This document shows positions 1 to 8,800 of a DNA stretch of 47,653 nt, piece after piece. The stretch is taken from contig NZ_JAOWRF010000083.1 in the NCBI RefSeq assembly GCF_025753815.1, positions 1-47,653 of the forward strand. Reading direction: 5' to 3'. Positions within the stretch are counted from its first letter, which is position 1. The number at the start of each line of letters is the position of its first letter. The notes below the pieces were generated by a model. The model saw only the letters and a program-made list of their open reading frames with translations, was not told the origin of the DNA and made no database searches. The position numbers and the translations under genes are program-made. Source of the DNA: Plectonema radiosum NIES-515. Lineage in GTDB: Bacteria; Cyanobacteriota; Cyanobacteriia; Cyanobacteriales; Nostocaceae.

Positions 1-13
1 CCCCGATCCCCCT

Positions 14-670
14 ATGGCAACAATTTTCTCTGTCCATCCTGATAATCCCCAAAGCCGTCGAATACAAGAAATAAAGGAGGCACTGAAGAGTGGAGCAGTA
101 ATGCTTTACCCTACCGATACAGTTTACGCGATCGGTTGTGACTTAAATGCTAAATCGGCGGTAGAACGGGTGCGGCAAATTAAACAGCTAGCGAATGATA
201 AACCACTGACGTTTTTGTGTTCTTCCCTTTCAAATGTGGCAACTTATGCTTCGGTAAGTGACACAGCTTATCGAATTATGAAGCGCTTGATTCCTGGACC
301 TTACACATTTTTGTTACCTGCAACCAAGTTAGTACCGCGACTCGTGCAAAGTCCCAAGCGGAAAACTACGGGGATTCGCGTACCAAATCATCCAGTGTGT
401 TTGGCACTGTTGGCAGCTTTAGAAAATCCGATTATTTCGACTTCGGCACATTTGCCGGTAGATAAAGAAGATGAGGAAATTGAGGTAGACATAGAGGATA
501 TTCTGTCGCGAGCAGATTTATTTGACCGTTTGGACAATTTGGTAGATGTAATTGTGGATACTGGCGAGGAACCCACATATGAAGTATCTACTATTTTGGA
601 TTTGACGGGAGAGGAACCAACGATTACTAGACGGGGTTTAGGCTGGGAGGAAGCAGTAGTTTGGGTGTAA
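14..670 (+). CDS. Sua5/YciO/YrdC family L-threonylcarbamoyladenylate synthase
   Basis: The 218-residue protein has the YrdC fold signatures: PTDTVYAIGCD near residue 33, KPLTFLC near 82, GPYTFLLP near 114, GIRVPNHP near 140 and the ISTSAH stretch near 161. This family makes threonylcarbamoyl-AMP from threonine, bicarbonate and ATP, the precursor of the t6A modification of ANN-decoding tRNAs. The length fits the short YrdC/YciO form without the C-terminal Sua5 domain. YciO paralogues of uncertain role share these motifs, so the exact substrate is not proven. The ATG is 13 bases from the window edge and no upstream neighbour is visible. It is followed by a 347-base gap. Confidence 0.88.
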   Translation: MATIFSVHPDNPQSRRIQEIKEALKSGAVMLYPTDTVYAIGCDLNAKSAVERVRQIKQLANDKPLTFLCSSLSNVATYASVSDTAYRIMKRLIPGPYTFLLPATKLVPRLVQSPKRKTTGIRVPNHPVCLALLAALENPIISTSAHLPVDKEDEEIEVDIEDILSRADLFDRLDNLVDVIVDTGEEPTYEVSTILDLTGEEPTITRRGLGWEEAVVWV

Positions 671-1017
671 TAAGATTACTTCACATACTGCCTCGGTAAT
701 TTCGGAAAATGACAAAAAAGATGCTCCAGTTTTTAAATTGTCATACTGATAAGGCTGGGAGCGGCTATGATTGGAATGACGGGAAAAGTCGGAACAGCAA
801 CGGTTATAAGCGATTTTCCGCAATGGCACATAGCCTTGTGCCAGTCGCTATCCGGTTGCTAATGAAAAAACCGACACACCGACATCGCCGTAAATGATTG
901 CATATTCTTTATACTCATACATATATGTGAGCAGCCCTTGCGATAAATATCAGTTCGCTTACTTTGGATGCTGTGTCTGCTTGAAGTTACGGTGCTATAC
1001 CCCTCCTAGGAAAAGTC
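671..1017. other. Intergenic region upstream of the HetZ-family gene
   Basis: There is no convincing gene here. A 62-codon open frame at 709-897 has no recognisable sequence or ribosome site and I treat it as chance. The last 100 bases should hold the promoter of the HetZ-family gene. I could not identify a defined operator. Confidence 0.5.
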
Positions 1018-2238
1018 ATGAAAGTTAACCTCGCCAATCTACCCATATCTGAGCCATCTTTAGACAGCCAAGTTACGAGCGAAGAATTGTCAGCAAGCAA
1101 CGCCGATGCTTTGATCAAGCTGCTATGTAAGGAAATGCAAGCGGTTGTGAAAGCTACGCCTGCGAGTGTAGAATCTGTAGTCACACGCATCGCCAAAGAA
1201 GTGGAACGTATTTGCGATAAGAGCCATCGCATCCAAAATTCTGGCGAAATAAAGTCTTGGCAGCTAACATTAGCAAGGCATCGCCAGCAAAAATGCCTGC
1301 GTTACTATCAATTGGGTTCTAAACAAGGGCGCGTAGAATTACACAGCCATCTTGGTGCGATTGTTTACCGTCATATTGCCACAGCGGGCGGCGAGTTAAA
1401 ATTTGAAGCTCGTTACAATCTGATTGAAGATTTCTTACAAGCATTTTACATCGAAGCGATCAAAGCTTTTCGGCGGGAAAACGAACTACCAGAGAATTAC
1501 ACTCCCCGCACTCAGTTGGAATTAGCAGAATACATGGCGTTTACAGAGCAGTATGCCAAACGCCGGATTAATTTACCAGGTGGTGCCAATCAGCAATTGA
1601 TTATACTGCGTGCCCAAGGTTTTGCCCGTCGTCAGCCACAAGAAACTACAGTTGATATTGAAATGGCGGTGGAATCTGCTAAGGGTGAAGAAGGAGAATC
1701 TTATCAGCGGAACTCAGCAGTGCAACAAGTGCGATCGCAGATGCTTGCTCAAGCTAGTTTTGATCCAGCTGAAGAATCTGAGCGCGATCGCGTTATCGCT
1801 GAGTTGATGAAATATCTAGAATCTCAAGGTCAATCTGACTGCGTTGATTATCTCACCTTAAAACTCCAAGACCTCTCAGCACCAGAAATTGACTCTATTC
1901 TCGGTTTAACCAGTCGTCAGCGCGACTATCTGCAACAGCGTTTTAAATATCATGTAGAAAAGTTTGCCAAGCAACACCATTGGCAATTAGTACATCAATG
2001 GTTGGGTGCCGGTTTAGATCACAAGCTGGGACTATCTTCCCAGCAGTGGGAAACCTTTTTGAGCCAACTTTCACCGCTGCAACGGCAAATCTTGCAGTTG
2101 AAAAGTGCAAAACATAACGATCAGGCGATCGCCAAAGCAATTAAATGCACCCCCAAACAACTGCAAAAGCGCTGGACTCAACTTCTAGAACTTGCATGGG
2201 CTATTCGTAACAATAACTCTGAAGCCCAGGCTGGTTAA
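1018..2238 (+). CDS. HetZ-family protein (heterocyst differentiation related)
   Basis: The 406-residue, largely helical protein has the cyanobacterial HetZ-like pattern: CLRYYQLGSKQGRVELHSHL near residue 105, an arginine-rich AEQYAKRRINLPG segment, then LTSRQRDYLQQRFKYH near 300 and a C-terminal helix-turn-helix-like stretch (NDQAIAKAIKCTPKQLQKRW). HetZ is a DNA-binding regulator needed early in heterocyst differentiation of Anabaena. The family also includes paralogues of less certain role. No patU-like gene follows, unlike the usual hetZ locus, so this may be a paralogue rather than hetZ itself. Function is from family recall, not from a search. Confidence 0.65.
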   Translation: MKVNLANLPISEPSLDSQVTSEELSASNADALIKLLCKEMQAVVKATPASVESVVTRIAKEVERICDKSHRIQNSGEIKSWQLTLARHRQQKCLRYYQLGSKQGRVELHSHLGAIVYRHIATAGGELKFEARYNLIEDFLQAFYIEAIKAFRRENELPENYTPRTQLELAEYMAFTEQYAKRRINLPGGANQQLIILRAQGFARRQPQETTVDIEMAVESAKGEEGESYQRNSAVQQVRSQMLAQASFDPAEESERDRVIAELMKYLESQGQSDCVDYLTLKLQDLSAPEIDSILGLTSRQRDYLQQRFKYHVEKFAKQHHWQLVHQWLGAGLDHKLGLSSQQWETFLSQLSPLQRQILQLKSAKHNDQAIAKAIKCTPKQLQKRWTQLLELAWAIRNNNSEAQAG

Positions 2239-2710
2239 AGCTTTCGTATAGTAGGGTAATATTAAGTAATATCAGCAAATTTTTCTACGCTTTATCCTAA
2301 TTTTGCAAGCTTTTATTCTAGATGTTTTATCTAACCTTCGCTTCAATTAATCTTCCTTATCTTTCCTCCCTACAAAGGGGGGAATTTAAGTATTGGGCGA
2401 TTTATTATATTTTAAAACTTACGCACTGTTTCACGCATGGGAGAAACCGCATCTCCTATTCTCAGGAATAACAACGTCACCAATGTGGTAATTTGGATTA
2501 ACACTGCCAGCAATCCCGCTGATTCTTGGTAGTATTGCTCGTGTAACTGTTAATGACTCCGAACTACCTAATGTAATAAGATTATTTATTCTTTCGATTA
2601 GTGTATTAGTCGCTATTTATATTTATCCAAAATTATATTTAGTAGTAAATAACGATACCACCCCCGATATAAGCATTTGGCACTGCAAAATTAATCGTAA
2701 TACGTAGTTG
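2239..2710. other. AT-rich intergenic region with a decayed membrane-protein-like frame
   Basis: No intact gene is visible. From 2492 to 2707 one plus-strand frame stays open for 71 codons and encodes two hydrophobic stretches (LPAIPLILGSIARV and LFILSISVLVAIYIYP), but it follows directly on a stop and has no start codon, so it looks like a gene remnant. The motif acttacgcactgt near 2417 recurs at 32091 and is part of a dispersed repeat. Confidence 0.4.
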
Positions 2711-3064
2711 CTATTGCTGTTGTTGTAGCGGTTGTTGCAGTAGTTGGTCTGCTTGCTGTTGTTGCAGTACTTGGTTTGCTTGCTGTTGTTGCAGTACTTG
2801 GTCTGCTTGCTGCTGTTGTTGCCGTCGTTGCTCCTCTTGTTGCTGTTGCTGCTGTTGTTGCAGTAGTTGGTTTGCTTGCTGTTGTTGCAGTACTTGGTCT
2901 GCTTGCTGCTGTTGTTGCAGTACTTGGTCTGCTTGCTGTTGTTGCAGTAGTTGGTCTGCTTGCTGTTGTTGGTCTGTTTGCTGTTGAGACGTTATGATTG
3001 TTGTCCACAGAAAGAATAGAGAAATGAAAACCGAAAACCACACTAAATAAGAGCCAGTATCCAT
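2711..3064 (-). CDS. Membrane-anchored glutamine-rich tandem-repeat protein
   Basis: The 117-residue protein begins MDTGSYLVWFSVFISLFFLW, one hydrophobic segment fit for a membrane anchor or uncleaved signal. After residue 25 it is almost only glutamine, built from 9-10-residue units of the type QQQADQVLQ (variants ADQLLQ, ANQLLQ) with an EEQRR island in the middle. The heptad-like placing of A, V and L suggests a coiled coil. I do not recognise the family. The ATG at 3064 is followed directly by the hydrophobic segment, which supports the frame. The two overlapping frames over this repeat are less protein-like. Because the DNA is a slippage-prone repeat, length probably varies between strains. 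Confidence 0.55.
   Translation of the reverse strand: MDTGSYLVWFSVFISLFFLWTTIITSQQQTDQQQQADQLLQQQQADQVLQQQQQADQVLQQQQANQLLQQQQQQQQEEQRRQQQQQADQVLQQQQANQVLQQQQADQLLQQPLQQQQ
2715..2985. repeat. Tandem CTG/TTG-rich minisatellite inside the Q-rich gene
   Basis: Units of about 27-30 bases (core gcagtacttggtctgcttg) repeat about seven times, separated by runs of gttgctgttg. The units are in phase with the glutamine-rich protein on the minus strand. The degeneracy between units differs enough to show age, but the array should still slip in replication. Confidence 0.75.
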
Positions 3065-3194
3065 TGAATTATCCTATTTTCTTTAAAAATTCCAATGACA
3101 TTATTTTTTCACAGATCACCGCACCACTCATTAAAGAAAAAACATGATTCAAAATGTCAAGCCAAACACAAGCAGTAGTAAATAAATTTGAAGC

Positions 3195-3276
3195 GTAGGG
3201 TGTGTTAGGCTTCGCTAACGCACCATATTTAATTGTCGATTTCGGTGCGTTAGGCTAATGCCGTAACGCACCCTAC
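3195..3276. repeat. Nested palindromic repeat (two hairpins within an outer stem)
   Basis: The outer arms GTAGGG (3195-3200) and CCCTAC (3271-3276) enclose two hairpins: GTGTTAG/CTAACGCAC on the left and GGTGCGTTA/GTAACGCACC on the right. This is a cyanobacterial palindromic repeat that can fold as a three-way junction. It lies between two genes pointing away from each other. The rest of 3065-3444 holds nothing else I recognise. Confidence 0.7.
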
Positions 3277-3444
3277 ATTAAGTTAATACATTTGTATTTA
3301 TTTAGTACAAAATTACCATCTTATTTTTACAAAACTAGTCTTTCCCATCTCCAATTGAAAATTCATATTAACTAACTGATAATTTGCTGCTGCTTCTGTG
3401 GAATCCTAAATTTAGAAACAAGATAGAAAATTATCAGGATCGAG

Positions 3445-3927
3445 ATGACTCAAGGTGGAAGAGCAGTTACTTCTGGCAATGTCTTGGAAAAAGCTGTAGA
3501 AGGTGCTTTACTGGGGCATAGATATACCGAAGTGGGTTATGAGTTAGCAAAAAAACAACGTCTCGGATGTCTTTTAAGCTCAAACAGCATACCAAAACGA
3601 TATGCAAAACAGGTTCACATTGGACCAGGAATTTATGGTAGTGAAATATATGTAGATTTTTTTATTATTGGTGCTGCCTCAATTTCTTCTGGCTTGATTA
3701 TTGAGTGTAAATGGCAGCAAACTAGCGGTTCAGTTGATGAAAAACTCCCTTATCTCAACTTAAATATTCAAAATTGCTATCCGGCACAAGCAGTAGTATT
3801 AATTGACGGAGGAGGAATGAAACCACAAGCTATTTCTTGGTTAATCAAGCAAGTTGGTGACAATGAAAATTTGCTAGCAGTTCATAGCTTAAGTTCATTT
3901 ATTGTCTGGTCTAACAATAACCTTTAA
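3445..3927 (+). CDS. PD-(D/E)xK-type restriction endonuclease (probable)
   Basis: The 160-residue protein has the sequence EIYVDFFII near residue 69 followed by LIIECKWQQTSG near 90, the D-x(n)-E-x-K pattern of PD-(D/E)xK nucleases. The context decides the call: it converges on a DNA adenine methylase and their stop codons overlap (this TAA at 3925-3927, the methylase stop at 3924-3926), the usual layout of a small type II restriction-modification pair. The region is visibly richer in A+T than the flanks, which suggests acquisition by transfer. The cut site cannot be read from the protein. A GATC site is possible because the partner is Dam-like. The start is the ATG after an AGGATCGAG-like ribosome site. 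Confidence 0.68.
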   Translation: MTQGGRAVTSGNVLEKAVEGALLGHRYTEVGYELAKKQRLGCLLSSNSIPKRYAKQVHIGPGIYGSEIYVDFFIIGAASISSGLIIECKWQQTSGSVDEKLPYLNLNIQNCYPAQAVVLIDGGGMKPQAISWLIKQVGDNENLLAVHSLSSFIVWSNNNL

Positions 3928-4754
3928 TATGAAGTTAGTAAAATCTCGTTAATTTTTCCCCTTTTTTTAGCATGAGAATTAATTGACCTTGCTGCTGATA
4001 TAGTGTGGATATTAAAATCGGTATAAAGATTGCGAATAAACTCGCAATCTGAATTAGATAACATAACTTTTACACCACGTTCAGATAATGTCAAACATAT
4101 ATCTCTGAGTTGAATTTGCTGATTTTCTTTAAAAGAATAATTAGTATAAGATGTAAAATAACTAGTTTCACTTATGGGATAATATGGGGGGTCAAAATAA
4201 ACGAAATCATCACTAGTAGTTGCATGATTGAGTATTTCTGTAAAATTAGCCTGTTTAATTTCAGCTCCCTCAAGTGCTTCGGAAGCGGCAATTAGTAGAT
4301 TTTCCGGACAAATATTAGGATTTTTGTATTTGCCTAAAGGTACATTGAATTTATTTTGTGAATTGACTCGATAAAGACCGTTAAAACAAGTTTTATTCAG
4401 ATAAATTAGACGAGCAGCTTTTTCTAAATCGGTTTTTCCAGGATTAGCTCGTACACTATAATAATAATCTCGACTATGTTTGCTTTCATGCTCTTTTAAC
4501 AGAAAAATTAATTCTTGAATATGATCTTTCACACAGCGATAAGTAGTAATTAACTCGGCATTAATATCAGTTAAAATACCATTTGAAGGTTGGAGATGAA
4601 AAAAAAGAGCACCACCACCTAAGAACGGCTCATAGTAATTTTTATAAGTAGTTTGGGATGGTAAATGAGTAAGATATTGTTTAATCAACTTACTTTTGCC
4701 GCCCGCCCATTTTAAAAAGGGACGCGGTAAAGTTGATTGAGATTGACTTAACAT
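3924..4754 (-). CDS. D12-class DNA adenine (N6) methyltransferase, Dam/DpnM family
   Basis: The 276-residue enzyme shows FLKWAGGKSKL near residue 13 (motif X), FLGGGALFF near 44 (motif I, AdoMet binding), TDINAELI near 62 and DFVYFDPPYYP near 187 (motif IV DPPY, catalytic). This is the order of the D12 class that includes Dam and M.DpnII, which methylate adenine in GATC. The specificity here is an inference from overall likeness. It should protect the host against the convergent nuclease. It could instead act as an orphan Dam, since this genome carries GATC in every HIP1 octamer. Confidence 0.88.
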   Translation of the reverse strand: MLSQSQSTLPRPFLKWAGGKSKLIKQYLTHLPSQTTYKNYYEPFLGGGALFFHLQPSNGILTDINAELITTYRCVKDHIQELIFLLKEHESKHSRDYYYSVRANPGKTDLEKAARLIYLNKTCFNGLYRVNSQNKFNVPLGKYKNPNICPENLLIAASEALEGAEIKQANFTEILNHATTSDDFVYFDPPYYPISETSYFTSYTNYSFKENQQIQLRDICLTLSERGVKVMLSNSDCEFIRNLYTDFNIHTISAARSINSHAKKRGKINEILLTSY

Positions 4755-4914
4755 TTAATTAAAATAATCGCGACTAAGACTAAATATAGCTAATATAACT
4801 TACGAACTATATTTTAGATTGATTGAGCAATTTACCAACCTCATATATTACAATTAAATTGATCGAGTACATCAAAACAAAGCTATAGTCTATAACAAGG
4901 CAGTATAAATTCAA

Positions 4915-5121
4915 ATGTTTGACGGATTTTGGGATAATATCTTACGTTACTTCCGCTACTTTATTACTACCCTCTTAGGTGTATTGCTGAATACGTTTGC
5001 GCCATTAGCACCGTTGTTTAAAAACCCAGTTACTTCGATCGCTGTTTTCGGGTTAATTCTCGGTAGTCTCGTTTTTGTTACTCTTACCTTACGCGCAATG
5101 CTTGGTTTGAGTACGGTTTAG
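4915..5121 (+). CDS. DUF751 (Ycf33-like) small membrane protein
   Basis: The 68-residue protein starts MFDGFWDNILRYFRYF and has two hydrophobic helices (about residues 15-32 and 39-60). This matches the cyanobacterial DUF751 family, related to plastid Ycf33. Its function is unknown. It sits 107 bases upstream of rbfA in the same direction, the usual cyanobacterial pairing, so the two are probably co-transcribed. Confidence 0.85.
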   Translation: MFDGFWDNILRYFRYFITTLLGVLLNTFAPLAPLFKNPVTSIAVFGLILGSLVFVTLTLRAMLGLSTV

Positions 5122-5228
5122 ACCATGAGCATACAATTGCTTATAGCGTCAAGGGTGGTGCGATCGCTGCTTTGTTTAACTAGTATTCTATTTGTTTAGT
5201 TGAACCTCTGTGAGGAGGCATAATATTT

Positions 5229-5642
5229 ATGGCTACAACTCGCCGTGTTTCCCGCGTTGCTGAATTAATTAAACGGGAAGTTAGCCAAATGCTGCTCAGT
5301 GGCATTAAGGATGACCGTGTAGGTACAGGAATGGTAAGTGTTACCGATGTTGATGTTTCTGGCGATTTGCAACATGCCAAAATTTACGTCAGCATTTATG
5401 GTAGTGACGAAGCCAAAGCCGAAACAATGGCAGGCTTAAAATCAGCAACAGGTTACGTTCGCAGCGAACTTGGTGCCAGGGTGCGTCTGCGTCGCACCCC
5501 AGAGGTGCTTTTTGTCGAAGATCGCTCAATTGAACGCGGTAATAAGGTGCTGTCCCTATTAAACCAATTAGAGAATAGCCGTCCTAAGGAAAATCAGGCA
5601 TCAGACGACAGCACCGATGAAGATGATGATTTTCCTGATTGA
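5229..5642 (+). CDS. rbfA: 30S ribosome-binding factor RbfA
   Basis: The 137-residue protein contains [14 protein letters not shown] at the N-terminus and [23 protein letters not shown] near residue 36, then [20 protein letters not shown] near 80, all typical of RbfA. RbfA binds the 30S subunit near the 5' helix of 16S rRNA during late maturation and is needed for growth in the cold. The acidic C-terminal tail ([13 protein letters not shown]) is a lineage extension. A GAGGAGG-like ribosome site precedes the ATG. Confidence 0.95.
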   Translation: MATTRRVSRVAELIKREVSQMLLSGIKDDRVGTGMVSVTDVDVSGDLQHAKIYVSIYGSDEAKAETMAGLKSATGYVRSELGARVRLRRTPEVLFVEDRSIERGNKVLSLLNQLENSRPKENQASDDSTDEDDDFPD

Positions 5643-5697
5643 CATCCTCACCCGCCATTATCTTGATAAATTGGCGTCAGTATGCATAAGCTAATAT

Positions 5698-5837
5698 CCC
5701 TCAGCTTAATTGGGTAATCAATAGTTCCAAATCACATAAAAGTGAAAATTAAATACGCGTCAACCAAACCCCAAGAGACCCGATCAAACGAAGTCTCTAC
5801 ATTCTTTTCCACGACGTTTGTCTAATTAAGCTGAGGG
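5698..5837. repeat. 140-bp element with 14-bp perfect terminal inverted repeats
   Basis: CCCTCAGCTTAATT at 5698-5711 is exactly complementary to AATTAAGCTGAGGG at 5824-5837. Between them is noncoding DNA that includes a member of the GAGAC/GTCTC hairpin family (5774-5800). The size and ends fit a MITE-like element, or a pair of stems marking the 3' ends of the two convergent genes rbfA and the CHAT gene. Confidence 0.5.
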
Positions 5838-5875
5838 GATTGAGCGCTAAAGCCTTCACTACGAAGAAGAAATTC

Positions 5876-8800
5876 TTAAAATTCTTCTTGGTTCAGTATT
5901 AAAGTGTAAAAATCTTCTAGGTTATTTGATTCTTTTACCTCTGAAATTAGTTTACCTGCAATTGTGAATGCTGCCCAGTAATAAGGGTGATTGTAAAGCT
6001 TTTCATCGGCTGCGATTTTTCTAGTTCTATACATTTCTGTTGCTAAATACGCTTTAATTCTAAATTCATCGACAGGCAAAGTATTTAGCAAATTTTCATA
6101 CCATTTTGTCAATTCTCCAACTGTTAGTTCTTTCAGCCATTTTGTAGCTTCTGCTAAGGCTGTTGCTTCTAATTTGTTTGGCTGTCGTCGTCGATAAAAC
6201 TCAATCATTAATAAAGCATTTGCAGTTGATTCTACAGTCCACAAGGTACTAATTACATGAGTCGAACCACGACTTAAAAAAGCATTCGCTAAACCTAGAT
6301 ACTCGGTGGTGATAGTTTGGTTAGTAATAGCAGTTTCGCAAGCTGAGAGAGTAATTAGATTGTAGCTTGTAAGTGTTTTTTGGGAGATTTCTTCTAAGGT
6401 TAATTTATCTTCACCTGATAATACCAGTTGTGATTTTTTCGGCTCAATAAAATTGTCGATCGCATGACCTGTAAAATGAAATATATTGTAATTACTAGAT
6501 AAGGCATCTTCCACTACATTTTTAGTTGCTTGTACTCCTTGGTATCGTTTGGGATTATCGAACATTTGGCTTATAGTTTCCGATTCAAGTTTGGCAAATT
6601 TTAGTGCCGGATAATCTGTACTGTTAGGATGTTCAATACTTAATAATTTCTCTTGATTTGCCTGGGGTTCTAGTTGGCAATTTAGAGATAAGCCGATTTG
6701 AGCGCTTGGCAAATAGGTAATTGTGTAATTTGCATTGCTCGATGATTCTTCTTCTTCTTCTTCAGAAAAAAGATTGAAAAGGGCATGAAGAGGAAATGTG
6801 TGTAAGTTGCGGTGGGGAATTAGTATTAATTGGTCGATCCCTTCAAGTTCGTCTTTAATTGTGGAAATATTAAGGATATTTTTCAGATCCAAAAGCCTCT
6901 GTTGCATATCCACTAACCAGGAATGGTTATCTTTGCTTTGTTTGTCTTGATCTAAGCTGCGATATTCCTGATACTGTTGATTCCAATCGTCCAACCAATC
7001 TTCTAATTCCACCAAAATTTGCACGGCTTCAGGTAAGGGAAATTCATCACCTACCGGGGTACTGATTATGGGTGTAAAGACAGGGATGGGTTCTGGGGCA
7101 TTATCTTTGATGATGAAGGTGCGTAAAGCGTAAGGGCTGATGTGCCAGTAAATAATTGCGGTTGTAGGATTAAGTAGCTGTTGAATTTCTGGATAATTGG
7201 GTGAATCAATGTCATCAGTCCAACCAAAAATCAGCCAAGTGAAACAAGCATTTTTGTTGTATTCGACGATTTCTAAAGCTTGTCGCCATTCGCCAGATTG
7301 TATGGCTAAATCAACTGCTAATTGTCCAAAACTAGCAAATTTCAAAGCTAAATCTTTTTGACTTTCTTCAGAACTTTGTTCATTTAATAAACGTTTCCAT
7401 GCATCTGTAGCGTGTTCTAATAATTCTTGTGCGAATGTGATTTCCCCCAAACCTAAAAGCGTTTTAATGAAGTTTTGCAATACTTCTAGATGCAGTTGGG
7501 GAAAGTCTTCTTGTGTGAGGGTTAAAAGCGCCTGATTGTACTCAGATACGGCTTGATGCCAATAATAGCGGGGTGTGGGATGTCTTTTTCCTCGGTCGTA
7601 GTGTGCGTTGGCGATCGCTAAATGTAATCTTCCCCAACCTTCTGGGTGTGTATCTTGGCGAACATAGTCCAATCCAGCTTCGTAACTGATCAATTTTGCA
7701 TCATAATCGCCTTCTTTCAAAATCGGATTTACCGCCATTCCTGCCGATGTACCTCGACCAATCCAAGCTTCCCAATAATCTGGTTGAAGTTGCAAAGCAC
7801 CATCATAAGCAGCGATCGCTTCTACAAATTCTCCCATATGAAACAGCGAAGAAGCTTGGTTGTACCAAGCTAAGTGAAATTCGGGATTGATTTCTATCGC
7901 TTTGTCATAAGAGGCGATCGCTTCAGTTTTCCGTCCTAAATTGTCTAAGGCAATACCTCTATTGAACCAAATTAAGTAAAAATGCGGTTGAATTTCTAAA
8001 GCTTTATCCCAAGACTCAATTGCTTCTGACCATTGTCCTAATTGTCCTAGCACTACCCCTCGGTCGATCCAGACTTCGGGATAATCTGGATCAATTGATA
8101 GTGCATTGTCGTAAGAAGCGATCGCTTCGGAGTTTCGTTGATCTACTGCTAGTGCAATTCCTCGGTAATACCAGTTTTGAGGGTCGTCTGGTTGCAAATC
8201 GAGTGCTTTGTCGTAACTAGAAACGGCTTCTGATAGCCTTCCTAATTTCAGCAGGGCAAAACCTCGGCTAGACCAAGCTTCTTCGTAGTTTGGCTGAATT
8301 TGCAGTGCGACATCCAAGGAGGCGATCGCTTCAGAGAACTGTCCTAATTCGCCTAAGATGCCGCCTCGATTGTACCAAGCTTTAGGAGAGTCTTGTTTGA
8401 TGAAGAGCGCTCTGTCATAAGAGGCGATCGCTTCAGAGAATTGTCCTAAGTGAAATAATGTCAAACCTCGATTAAACCAAATATCATACATCGACGGGTT
8501 AATTTGTAAAGCTTGATCGTAACAAGCGATCGCACCTGACAAATCACCAGTCTTGGCTAGCTGAAGCCCTTGATAAAACCATTCTTGTGCCTGAGTATCA
8601 GTACTAATTAGTTGTGTTGGTTCAGATGAGTGAATTGCCAGTCCGGAAGCAAGTTGCTGGACTAAACTGGTACTTTGGTCTAGCCTGACCAACAACTCAT
8701 CGAGTGTTTGGGCTACATCTGGTTCTAAATTTGCGAACGACTCATCCCAAGTTGTTTGTGGGGATGCTTCTGGGCTATTTTCCGCCAAGGTTTCAGAAAC

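Noticed and set aside
2691-3041. Second minus-strand frame (Thr/Ala/Ser-rich) over the Q-rich gene
   Set aside because: It is a shifted reading of the same tandem repeat. The Q-rich frame has a membrane anchor and better start.
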